Positions 1-7,506 of a stretch of 10,458 nucleotides of DNA are shown one piece after another. Below the pieces are notes generated by a model that had not been told where the DNA came from, did not search any database, and saw only the letters and a list, made by a program, of their open reading frames with translations. The DNA lies in the NCBI GenBank assembly GCA_958430865.1, contig CAUDNR010001296.1:6193-16650 (forward strand), written 5' to 3'. Every line of letters begins with the position of its first letter. The first letter of the stretch is position 1. The position numbers and the translations under genes are program-made. Source of the stretch: Entrophospora sp. SA101. Taxonomy: Eukaryota; Glomeromycota; Glomeromycetes; Entrophosporales; Entrophosporaceae.

Positions 1-92
1 CGAATTACAAAATTGCTATTTTGAAATTTGGCCGCATGGCGCAGCAATAGGAGGTCTTTAGACCGAGCCAACCATAGCAATTTTGTAATTCG
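1..92. repeat. Small foldback element with 19-bp perfect inverted repeats
   Basis: Positions 1-19 (CGAATTACAAAATTGCTAT) are the exact reverse complement of 74-92, with a 54-nt spacer, so this stretch could fold into a hairpin. The spacer carries a module (25-77) that recurs at 459-511 and partly at 419-446. The module contains the small palindrome GGTCTTTAGACC. This is most simply a very small MITE or foldback element. The left flank lies outside the window, so a target-site duplication cannot be tested. Coding potential is absent. Confidence 0.6.
25..77 (+). repeat. 53-bp dispersed module, copy A
   Basis: This module lies inside the hairpin of the foldback element. It matches 459-511 at 48 of 53 positions by eye, and its 3' half matches 419-446. 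It contains TGGCGCAGC followed by GG, which loosely resembles the box A of a tRNA-derived polymerase III promoter. No box B or full tRNA fold is visible, so a SINE origin is only a possibility. Confidence 0.55.
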
Positions 93-150
93 TTCAAAAA
101 TGTAATAAAATTTTTCAAAAAATAGGAATTCACGTGATTTTGGTTTTCTT

Positions 151-199
151 ATTGCCAAATTTAGATAAGTTAGTTAATAGCTAGTCTAAATTTGGTAAT
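151..199. repeat. Short inverted repeat (15-bp arms)
   Basis: Positions 151-165 (ATTGCCAAATTTAGA) pair with 185-199 (TCTAAATTTGGTAAT) with one mismatch, across a 19-nt loop. A related string CCTAAATTTAG follows at about 206-216. This may be a MITE remnant or a chance AT-rich hairpin. The rest of 93-418 shows no coding sequence or other recognisable element. Confidence 0.4.
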
Positions 200-418
200 T
201 TTTTTCCTAAATTTAGAAATGATCATAGTGGACAAATTCCTCGTTAGCATAGTAAAGTACATGTTTTAAAAAAGAATAAAACTCTACAACAAATAATTTT
301 TTTTGAGAAAATCTCTCTATTACATTAAAACTAAAGACATATTCTATTAACTAATAGAGCTATTTTTTTAAAAGGTAGGACAGAAAGTGACTTCAATACT
401 TTTAAAATTTGCCTAAAA

Positions 419-446
419 TTTAGGAGGTCTTTAGACCAAGCCAACT
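419..446 (+). repeat. Partial third copy of the 53-bp module
   Basis: The 3' half of the module (AGGAGGTCTTTAGACC followed by a G-to-A change in the next CGAG-type position, then CCAAC) is present just upstream of copy B. This makes a short, imperfect tandem arrangement. No inverted-repeat arms remain. Confidence 0.5.
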
Positions 447-458
447 ATATATATTTTG

Positions 459-511
459 AATTTGGCCTCATGACACAGCAATAGGAGGTTTTTAGACTGA
501 GCCAACCATAG
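459..511 (+). repeat. 53-bp dispersed module, copy B (decayed)
   Basis: This is a second copy of the module at 25-77. Five differences are visible. Four are transitions of the C-to-T or G-to-A kind, and two of these remove CpG dinucleotides. The flanking inverted-repeat arms of the first copy are not preserved here. The pattern fits an older copy decaying by cytosine deamination. Confidence 0.6.
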
Positions 512-568
512 TAAAGTTTCGAGATATTTAAAGGAGAATAGCAAAACATATAAGAAACAAGAAATCGG

Positions 569-576
569 AATTTTAC
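569..576. repeat. hAT target-site duplication, left copy
   Basis: The 8-bp string AATTTTAC directly abuts the left end of the hAT element and is repeated exactly at 3834-3841. Eight base pairs is the target duplication length of the hAT superfamily. Confidence 0.9.
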
Positions 577-594
577 CATACATGTTGGCGAAAT
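577..594 (+). repeat. hAT left terminal inverted repeat
   Basis: The 18-bp terminus reads CATACATGT, TG, then GCGAAAT. It pairs with 3816-3833 at 16 of 18 positions. A 5' CA start is common in hAT elements. Confidence 0.85.
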
Positions 595-599
595 TCAAT

Positions 600-1019
600 C
601 AGAAAAATTCGAAACTTTCGAAAAAATACAATTAATTTTCGAAATCGAAATACCCTAGCGAAATCGAAATCAAAATTCGAAATCAAAATCAAAATTTGAA
701 ATCAAAATCAAAATCTAAATCAAATTCGAAATCTAAATCAAAATCAAAATCGAAATCTCAATCAAAATCAAATTCGAAATCTAAATCTAAATCAAAATCT
801 AAATCAAAATCTAAATCAAAATCTAAATCAAAATCTAAATCTAAATCAAAATCAAAATCTAAATCAAAATCTAAATCAAAATCAAAATCAAAATCAAAAT
901 CAAAATTCAAAATAAAAATTCAAAATAAAAAATCTAACAAAGTCTAATTCAAAATCAAAATCAAATTTCAAAATCAAATTTCAAAATAAAAAATCTAACA
1001 AAGTCTAATTCAAAATCAA
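600..1019 (+). repeat. Left subterminal hexamer array of the hAT element
   Basis: From about 615 to 960 the DNA is a degenerate tandem array of six-base units, mostly AAATCA, AAATCT and AAATCG, with interspersed TTCGAAA motifs towards the outer end. A 40-bp block is duplicated perfectly at 919-958 and 980-1019 (61-bp offset). The array reads open as a Lys-Ser repeat for 83 codons (696-947). That is a by-product of the six-base period and not a gene. In other hAT elements, short subterminal repeats are transposase binding sites, so that role is inferred here. Confidence 0.75.
919..1019 (+). repeat. 40-bp perfect direct duplication
   Basis: Positions 919-958 recur exactly at 980-1019, separated by 21 nt of the same CAAAATC/CAAATTTC sequence. 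This points to slippage or unequal exchange within the left arm of the hAT element, just downstream of the transposase stop codon. Confidence 0.8.
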
Positions 1020-1027
1020 TAAATCAC

Positions 1028-1033
1028 TTTATT
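1028..1033 (-). terminator. Possible polyadenylation signal of the hAT transposase
   Basis: On the minus strand an AATAAA hexamer lies about 44 nt after the TAA stop of the transposase gene, just before the hexamer array. In such AT-rich DNA the hexamer is not very specific, but the position is suitable. Confidence 0.4.
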
Positions 1034-1076
1034 AAAATTTTAATAATTAAAAAACATTGATCAAAAGCAATTATGA

Positions 1077-3560
1077 TTATGTGTCTTCAAATTCAGCTAA
1101 AAATTCTTGGACAATATCTTCAGCCAGATAATTCATTGTTTCAACTCTTCTTTCTTGAGTTCCTTCATTAATGATAGCATTCTCACTCGTATCAAAAATT
1201 GGATCATTTAAATTTACAATATCTTCAATTTTTAATATATCTATATCACTCTCTTCATTTTCATCATTATTATCTAAATAAGTAATATCATCTGATTCAT
1301 CTTGTTCATAATGTGAATTTAAAAAGTGATTTTCTTCTTCAGTTCCTATTTCATCTAAATTCATTGTGGACAAAATGCAATTCAAAGTTGTTTCTCTTTC
1401 TGTGATATCTTTTCCATAATAATTAAACTCTTTTTTTGCATTACTAACATAATAAGAATGGATTTTAGCTAAATTTTCAATTGTTGTAGTAGATAACCTG
1501 CTCCTTCTTTGTCCATAAAACCATCGTAAAATAGAAAAAGTTCTTTCAGCACTAGCTGTGTGTGGAGTAACAGAAAACAATTTGATTGCCAATCTTTGTA
1601 AGTGATTATAATCATCTTCACATGTAGACCACCAATTTATTGGATTATCAAGTTTAGAATATGGACTATCATATGGTGATTCATGTAATTTATATTTTCT
1701 TAATTGGCAAAGCAATTCTGAACACGATTCTGCTCCATTACCAAAATCTTGCCAAAGTTTGGCTGCAATTGTAGTAATATTTCTAAATTGTCCTCGTTTC
1801 AGTCCTCTACCTATTTCCATTCAATAATAAAAATAAGAACAATATTAAACAAAATAATAATTAATTATAAAACATTTACCATGATACATTGGGTGTAAAA
1901 AATATGCTAGTAGATATCCATTATATTCTCCAAAGTCAATAAATCGTTTATTATACACTTTATAGCAATAAATTTTTAATTCTGGATTATTTTCAGAAGA
2001 TAATTTTTTAATTGCAACACCAATATGACACATATGAATGAAGCAATCAGCCAAATTAGCATGATTAGTTTGCATTGAAACAACAGCTTCTTTTATAGGC
2101 TTCAGAACTTCACATAAAATTTCTACATCTGAAAAAAAATTGCGTTGTTGTAATAAACTTAAAACATCTCCATTTGTTATAACTGTAGGATTTTCTGAAA
2201 CAATCTTTAAACAAAAACAGTGTCAAATTTATATATATATCAAGTTAAAAAGTTCATAAAACACATCAAAAAAATATTTACCCATTTCAGACCATTTTCT
2301 AGTCTCTTCACAGAATTTAAACAATCCCATGCAGAAGACCATCTTGTTTTAATATATGTCTTTAAACCACCACCTGAAATTTCAAACCTTTGAATGGCTT
2401 CTTTCAAATAATGATTTCCTTGGTGAGAATGACTAAAGAATGAAATTACTTTTGAACAATTGTGAAGAACATTATAACCCCACAAAAAGTTTTTCTTTTT
2501 GTCAACAATATCTTTGGTTATTAAATTTATAGAATGCGTGATGCATCTCAAATTTAAGATATTTGGGTATTTTCTATTGATAATTTCTCTTGCCACTCTG
2601 ACATTTCCAGCTCCATCTGTGACTACACCAGAAAATCTTTCAATATTATTTAAAACCAATGTTTGTTCTATTTCATTTGCCAAAAAATCAGCTGTATGAG
2701 AAAATTGAGAATAATCCATTAACTTTAACAAATACTCTTTGCCATTTGAAGTCAATGCTACATAGTTATATATAGATATTCCAGCTGGATCTGTCCATCC
2801 ATCCATTGCTAAATATAAAAGAAAATCATAATTTAAACAATATCAATTACACAATTCTCAAAATAAAAAATCCAATAGATTAATAAGTAATATTAATGAT
2901 TTCCTTTACCTAAAGTAATGTTATTTTGTCGTTTTAATTCCAATTCAACTTTTACGTTCACATTTGCTACTTCTTCATTAATAAAATCTTTAGACAACTT
3001 AAATCTAGAAGGTAATTTGTATGCAGGTTTTAATTGATTAACAAATTTGATAAAAAAGGGGTTTTCTACTAAAGAAAAAGGTAACCCACAGCAAACAAAC
3101 ATTCTTGTCAATGCTTGATCAATTATTTTTTGTTTTTGAGATGTGATGTTTGTTGTATCATAAAAATTATTCAACTCTTTTTGATTATTATTTTTTCTTT
3201 TCTTTCTATCTTGAATATTGTTAGACAAACTTCTTGTTCCAAGAATGTTTGAAGAATTTGAAGAATTTGAAGTTGTTAATGAATCTGTTGCATCAAAAAA
3301 ATTATCATCTTGGTGTTTGCGTAAAATAATTTCAAGAAAAACTTGTTTTACATCAACAGGTACATTTGGACATCTATTTGCTAAATGTTCTTGCATTAGC
3401 TGTGGACTTCCTTTTGTTCCATTGTCATTACAATATATACATGTGGAATCGTACTTGCCAGGATACCTTTATTAAAATGTGTCCAAACAATATTAGGAGG
3501 TCTTCCAGCATTCTTAGAATTTGGAAAATAAAGACCTCGAGAATCAAAATTACTTGTCAT
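1077..3560 (-). pseudogene. BED-finger hAT transposase, four exons, frameshifted in exon 1
   Basis: The DNA-cutting and joining enzyme of the surrounding element. Exons inferred from GT-AG sites and unbroken frame are 3560-2910, 2808-2282, 2204-1880 and 1810-1077, with introns of 101, 77 and 69 nt, giving about 745 residues. Exon 1 holds a BED zinc finger: W-T-H-F, then C-I-Y-C, then H-L-A-N-R-C. Exon 2 opens with the hAT catalytic-core motif A-M-D-G-W-T-D, then V-V-T-D-G-A-G-N (second acidic residue), R-C-I-T-H and K-T-R-W-S-S. Exon 4 carries the dimerisation region, with A-S-A-E-R-T-F-S supplying the likely catalytic Glu. An acidic tail follows. The first BED part (ATG at 3560) and the CxxC half lie in different frames. 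The switch is near 3463-3476, with TAA TAA just upstream in the second frame. Either one base was lost or there is a sequencing error. Translation from ATG 3396 would give a protein without the finger. Confidence 0.88.
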
Positions 3561-3637
3561 ATCTTAATTTTTATTTAAGAATTTTATTTTAGAATGAATG
3601 AGATTTAAAATATAGATATGAAAATCTGTGACACAAT

Positions 3638-3815
3638 TGAATTTCGAATTGGATTTCGAATTTCGAATTGGATTTTGAATTTTGATTTAGATTTTGAATT
3701 TTGATTAGATTTTGAATTTTGATTTTGATATTGTATTTCGAATCTTGGAAATTTTAATTGGTTAAATTCGAAATTCCAAGATCCTAATTTTCGAAATTAT
3801 TTTCGAAATACAGAT
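3638..3815 (-). repeat. Right subterminal hexamer arm of the hAT element
   Basis: Read on the minus strand this is the same kind of sequence as the left arm: units such as AAATCCAATTCG, AAATCAAAATTC and AAATCTAATC, then TTCGAAA-rich sequence towards the end. It is shorter and less regular than the left arm (about 160 versus 345 bp). The two arms therefore form a long, imperfect inverted repeat around the transposase gene. This arm lies upstream of the transposase start, so it may also contain the promoter. Confidence 0.7.
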
Positions 3816-3833
3816 ATTTCGCTCACATGTATG
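3816..3833 (-). repeat. hAT right terminal inverted repeat
   Basis: On the minus strand the terminus reads CATACATGT, GA, GCGAAAT. It mirrors the left terminus with two mismatched positions in 18. Confidence 0.85.
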
Positions 3834-3841
3834 AATTTTAC
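3834..3841. repeat. hAT target-site duplication, right copy
   Basis: AATTTTAC, identical to 569-576, directly follows the right terminus. The pre-insertion site would be 561-576 joined to 3842 onwards. Confidence 0.9.
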
Positions 3842-4359
3842 TAAAAAAGCATTGATAGATGCAAATCCAGGTATTTGGGTTAAATAATGTAAATCAATAT
3901 CTTTTTATTATATATACCATTATTATAAAAAAATGTCTACATACATCCCTTTTAACAGTATCTTTACTGATACACATTCCAAATGAAATACTGATAGAAA
4001 AAACAATGTGAATATAATAATTATTTAATGTTAACAACCTAACATTGGAATTTGAGAAAATTCAATGCTAATTTAATACTAAAATACGATGATGCTAAAT
4101 TGCTACTAATGGTGCTAAAAATTAATATTAACAATAAATTCTTCATAATAATAGAGTATTTTTTCATGCTATTTCAAGAATATCATGTTTAATTGTGCAC
4201 ATACATCAAGATGCACAAATCACTTATTCTACTACTACTGCTATGGTGACATCAGTTGCCTACTATCAGCTATTTGATATATGTACAGTATAATGATTAT
4301 AATACAACAAACAATAAAATATATATACAGATATTGATCTAGAGAATCCATAGTTTATC
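3842..4359. other. AT-rich intergenic stretch, nothing recognised
   Basis: I see no open reading frame of note, no repeat arms and no RNA gene in this 518-bp stretch. It was directly joined to the sequence left of 577 before the hAT element inserted. Confidence 0.5.
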
Positions 4360-6105
4360 TTATTGATTACCATTAATCAATGATACTATGATAATAATCT
4401 TCTGAGGACAAATCACCACTGATTTTAAATCCCTGTGCAATTTCTCATATAAAATACACAATAGATCATTTGCTGCCCTTTTTCTCTGTTTCTGGATATT
4501 ATCTGCTTCATTATTTGAATCAATGTCTCTTAAATATTTTTCCTGATTTTTAAAAAGTTAATCAATATCCCCAAATTTCAATCATCTCTTTATGATTTTG
4601 TTTCTTCTCAATTTCACTGATCATTTCATGATTATTATTGTTATTATTAACACCATTGTTTTCATTACTATTACCACAAATGACATCACATATTTTAATG
4701 CTTGACACTCTTGTTTAATTATTTTTGATGAATTTTTAGTTGCAAGAAGACTAGGATAAATTTTATGAACTGGGATTTCAAAATTGCTGGTAGGCAAGAT
4801 ATGCCATGTGTTGGGATATGTTTTCTGTATTTTTGTAGTTTCTCGGAAGTCTAAGATTTTATTGATATTAGTGAATATCTCCCTCCTAGATAAAATATAA
4901 ATGTATACATGGTGTCCTTTCAAGTCATTCCCATCAATGAGCAATTCAATTGCCCATTGAAGCTCTGTAATGTAAAATCAACAAATTCATCTACTGAAAA
5001 TATGTGCCCAACATCTGGTGATAGGTATATTCCATCAGGAAGGCAGCTATAGATTGCTCTATAGAGTTCCATTTGCCATACTCTTCCAGTAACCCTTTTG
5101 CCATCTTTTGAGCAATCAAGATTATTTGTTAATGCTTTGAAAATTTATCTAAACAATGCTTCCTTGATCAACTCATCTAAACTAAAGCCATCTTTCAATG
5201 GTTCTTTTGTTGAGGCACACCTTCGAAAGAATGACAATAATTTGCTGACAGGTGAGATAAACCCAACTTTACCCTCTCTCAGGTTGACAAATTGGCTGGT
5301 CCATTGCCATTAATAAATTACTAAATATGGCTAAAATGTTACACTAATGGAACCAATGGATCACCAATAGACCACCAATGGACCATACATTTGCCAACCC
5401 TGCCCTCTCTCAACCTGAGCTCAGGACCTTCATAATCCAGATAGGATATCACTCAGTTTTAAGCAATGATGTCAACACATCATTAGGACCTGAAGGTGGC
5501 ACATGTATTTCATCTTTTAGCAACAACCTGTCAATTATCTCATCTTGTTCTTTGGTAAATTTGTATAATGGTGCAACTCCTCAGTGTAATCTGATTTGTT
5601 CAATAAATTCTGATGATTTTAGATATCCCATTATTTGTGAATCAGTAGTAGTTTTATATATTGTGATTCTATATGAGAAATAATTATCAATTCCTTGAAA
5701 TATACATCTAATAAATCCAATATGACCTGCTGTATAATCCGTTATTATCACCAACAAGTTTACTGAGCAAATATTCTGCAGAATCATCAGGAAATTTTTT
5801 CCACCATAATATTACATTCATAAGTTTTTAATATGCAATGTTGTAATATTTGCATAAAAAATTATGTAATATTTACACTGAATGTAATTTTTGCATGAAA
5901 TTATAGGGCCCACTGTAAACTTACATAAACAGTACAATAATTATGCAAATCCACATCAGAAAAAATTTCCTGATGATGAAATACCTTTGTTCACAAAACC
6001 CAAAGATTGACATTATCTCATGCAACTTTCAACATCAATGAAAATACGTTTGTGCCTGGCCAAGTATACATAGTATGAGCAGAGTGCCTTCTTTGGATGA
6101 ACCAG
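4360..6105 (-). pseudogene. Decayed Crinkler-like (CRN) gene, nuclease-like C-terminal half
   Basis: Broken minus-strand frames line up in the order expected for the C-terminal half of CRN-type proteins of arbuscular mycorrhizal fungi. They are: a helical segment with T-D-Y-T-A-G-H-I-G (about 5740-5715); a stretch beginning G-V-A-P-L-Y-K-F (about 5580); R-V-W-Q-M-E-L-Y-R (about 5080); S-P-D-V-G followed by F-V-D-F (about 5010-4975); W-A-I-E-L-L-I-D-G (4956 onwards); and K-I-L-D-F-R-E. An Asn-rich stretch and a charged helical tail run on to a stop at 4360. The V-D-F and I-E-L pair fits the acidic residues of a PD-(D/E)XK-type fold as described for CRN C-termini. Family assignment is from memory of the motif pattern. 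Breaks include stops near 5585, 5475 and 5130, a frame change between 4975 and 4956, another near 4700, and a MITE-like insertion at 5783-5977. No P-loop or N-terminal CRN signature is visible in the window. It is not expected to make a protein. Confidence 0.5.
5783..5977. mobile_element. MITE-like element, 195 bp, 19-bp perfect inverted repeats
   Basis: Positions 5783-5801 (ATCATCAGGAAATTTTTTC) are the exact reverse complement of 5959-5977. The 157-bp interior is AT-rich and non-coding. It lies within the CRN-like pseudogene, splitting it near a Pro-Asp-Asp-Ser-Ala-Glu-Tyr segment. A clear target duplication is not visible; GA on both sides is the best short candidate. It could be a non-autonomous DNA transposon whose family I cannot assign. 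Confidence 0.6.
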
Positions 6106-6138
6106 AGAGGTTGGCCTAATTAAAAGTAGCAAAAGCAA

Positions 6139-6156
6139 TTAATTAATATTAATTAA
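6139..6156. repeat. 18-bp perfect palindrome
   Basis: TTAATTAATATTAATTAA equals its own reverse complement. In DNA this AT-rich it may be chance, and no linked function is visible. Confidence 0.35.
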
Positions 6157-6826
6157 CATGTGAGAATCTCGAATTTAATAATAATAAAGTTTCGCAAACA
6201 ATTCCCTCTAAAATCTTTTGACGTTTTTGTATAACATAAAAAGTATTCTCTAATTCCCAATTTACCATACACCGAAAAAGATTTTTTCCCTATAGCTAAC
6301 AAATCCCTTTTCTCTATGGCAAATAAAAGCTTTTTCTCAGTATTAAGCAAATGTTTTTATATATCGAAAAAATGTTCCTCAAGATGAGGGGATATTAATA
6401 ATGTTTTTAGATCTTTCATAGTTCCCGAAAAGATGGCATTGTTTAAGAAGTTTCGTTACCTGGAACATAAAATTATGAGAAAAGAAATAATCGCAAAAGA
6501 TTTAGAGATATTTAAAGAATGACATCCCAAAATTGATCTCAACTATCTTGTTTCATTCATTCTTCATTTATTCATTTCATCAATAACAATAATGTCATTA
6601 TCATTTCATTCATAACAATTTGAGCATATGGGAAGTTTTGCTTGGAATTGCTTAACATTGATTTTTTAACAATTAACCTTGAATCTTGTTTCTTTAGGGT
6701 CAGACAGGATTGGACTATTGAGAATAAAAGGATATGCGCATGTTAGAGGTGTTTTGGGTTAGTAAAAAATTGGCATAAACATTTTATTTGTTTATTCATT
6801 ATTTGGATTTGTAACTGATTTCTAGA
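6157..6826. other. Non-coding stretch with low-complexity and short ORF debris
   Basis: A TTCATT/CATTTATT-rich low-complexity patch lies at about 6550-6620. A 29-codon plus-strand reading frame (6433-6522) begins MALFKKFRYLEHKI and matches nothing I recognise. On the minus strand, 6350-6153 stays open for 65 codons without family-like features. I do not call a gene here. Confidence 0.4.
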
Positions 6827-7200
6827 ATGTTGGGAAGAAGGATGATGAATATTCATGGAAATCAAAAAGGAAGGCGTAAGAAATATCTTGAAGAGAATCC
6901 CAAACTATTAGGAACCTTTCAGAACTTTTGGAAGCATTGTCAAAATCAAACTATTACTAATGATGTAAATTTTGTAGCTGGGGAATAATACAGACATTAT
7001 ACAAATAGATGTCTGAAAGAGTATATAATGTCAATCCACCAGAAGATGTTGTGGAGTGAGTGAATGGAATCAGGTAGTGGAATATATGTGTAAAGATCTT
7101 AATATTAAATATGAAATTTTTGATAAATTTAACAATGATGGGTGTGAAATGAAAATGCAATTTCTACAAGCAATCTTCTATAAAAATGAAAAATTTTTTT
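6827..7200 (+). pseudogene. Unidentified decayed coding fragments
   Basis: A 53-codon frame starts at ATG 6827 and stops at 6988. It is rich in basic residues early (GNQKGRRKKYLEEN) and then reads TFQNFWKHCQNQ. A second piece starts at ATG 7011 (MSERVYNVNPPEDVVE, stop at 7059-7061). After a frame change it runs on as EWNQVVEYMCKDLN and FNNDGCEMKMQFLQ up to about 7190. The residue make-up resembles real protein more than random AT-rich sequence. I cannot name the family. A SAM-like helical domain is a weak possibility for the second piece. Confidence 0.3.
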
Positions 7201-7329
7201 TTCGAAAAGATACTATGTGATTGAGTTGGTTTAGGAGAAGAGAAAATGCAATAGTATCTCTTAAAGTCAATAAGCCCATTGTTGAATATGGAATTTAATA
7301 AACTTGAAAGATTGAATATATTAATTAAT

Positions 7330-7424
7330 TGTTGGTAACGAATGCGTGTTGTAACGAAATTTTAAATTTTGCATAGATCCGTTATAGCGCGTGACTAGTA
7401 AATTCGTTGTAACGAGGTATAACT
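7330..7424 (-). mobile_element. Isolated pogo/Tc1-mariner-like terminus
   Basis: Read on the minus strand from 7424 this begins CAGTTATACCTCGTTACAACG, with further variants of the CGTTACAACG word at the inner end and CGCTATAACGG in between. CAGT-starting ends with internal repeated words are typical of pogo-type elements, and the second terminus at 10384 shows the same design. No matching opposite end and no transposase is seen in the window. The bases next to the end are TT rather than TA, so the junction may have mutated. It ends 82 bp before the start codon of the acetyltransferase gene. Confidence 0.5.
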
Positions 7425-7478
7425 GTTAACTTTGATCCTCATTTATTAAATATGGGGTCCTACAAACATAAAAAACCA

Positions 7479-7505
7479 TCATTATCATTATTATTATTAT
7501 TATTA
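7479..7505 (+). repeat. CAT/ATT trinucleotide microsatellite
   Basis: A run of ATCATT and then ATT triplets sits directly before the start codon of the acetyltransferase gene, within its presumed 5' untranslated region. It is likely to vary in length between strains. Confidence 0.7.
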
Positions 7506-7506
7506 A

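Larger units (their letters stand above)
577..3833 (-). mobile_element. Complete hAT-superfamily DNA transposon, 3257 bp
   Basis: Both ends can be placed from the sequence. The left end begins CATACATGT, two unmatched bases, then GCGAAAT. The reverse complement of the right end (3816-3833) reads the same way, giving 16 matches in 18. An identical 8-bp target duplication flanks the ends. Inside each end lies an AT-rich arm built from AAATCN-type hexamers, in opposite orientations. The single gene, on the minus strand, is a BED finger/hAT transposase with a frame break in its first exon. Insertion into 541-576/3842 appears recent because the target duplication is unmutated. The element may be non-autonomous now but could be mobilised in trans by a related transposase. 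Confidence 0.93.

Noticed and set aside
25..77. Possible tRNA gene
   Set aside because: Only a loose box A match is present. No cloverleaf, acceptor pairing or box B could be found.
696..947. 83-codon Lys-Ser repeat reading frame
   Set aside because: It is the translation of the six-base AAATCN array in the transposon arm. It has no start context or other domain and is explained by the DNA repeat.
2499..2699. Plus-strand 66-codon frame, with others at 3218-3475 and 3366-3578
   Set aside because: These are antisense to transposase exons that have clear domain motifs; they show no features of their own.
5098..5683. Plus-strand frames of 71 and 101 codons
   Set aside because: The opposite strand carries the Crinkler-like motif order, so these are antisense shadows of the pseudogene.
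6153..6350. 65-codon minus-strand frame with repeated E-K-basic pattern
   Set aside because: Short, no family features, and imperfectly repetitive DNA; not enough to call a gene.
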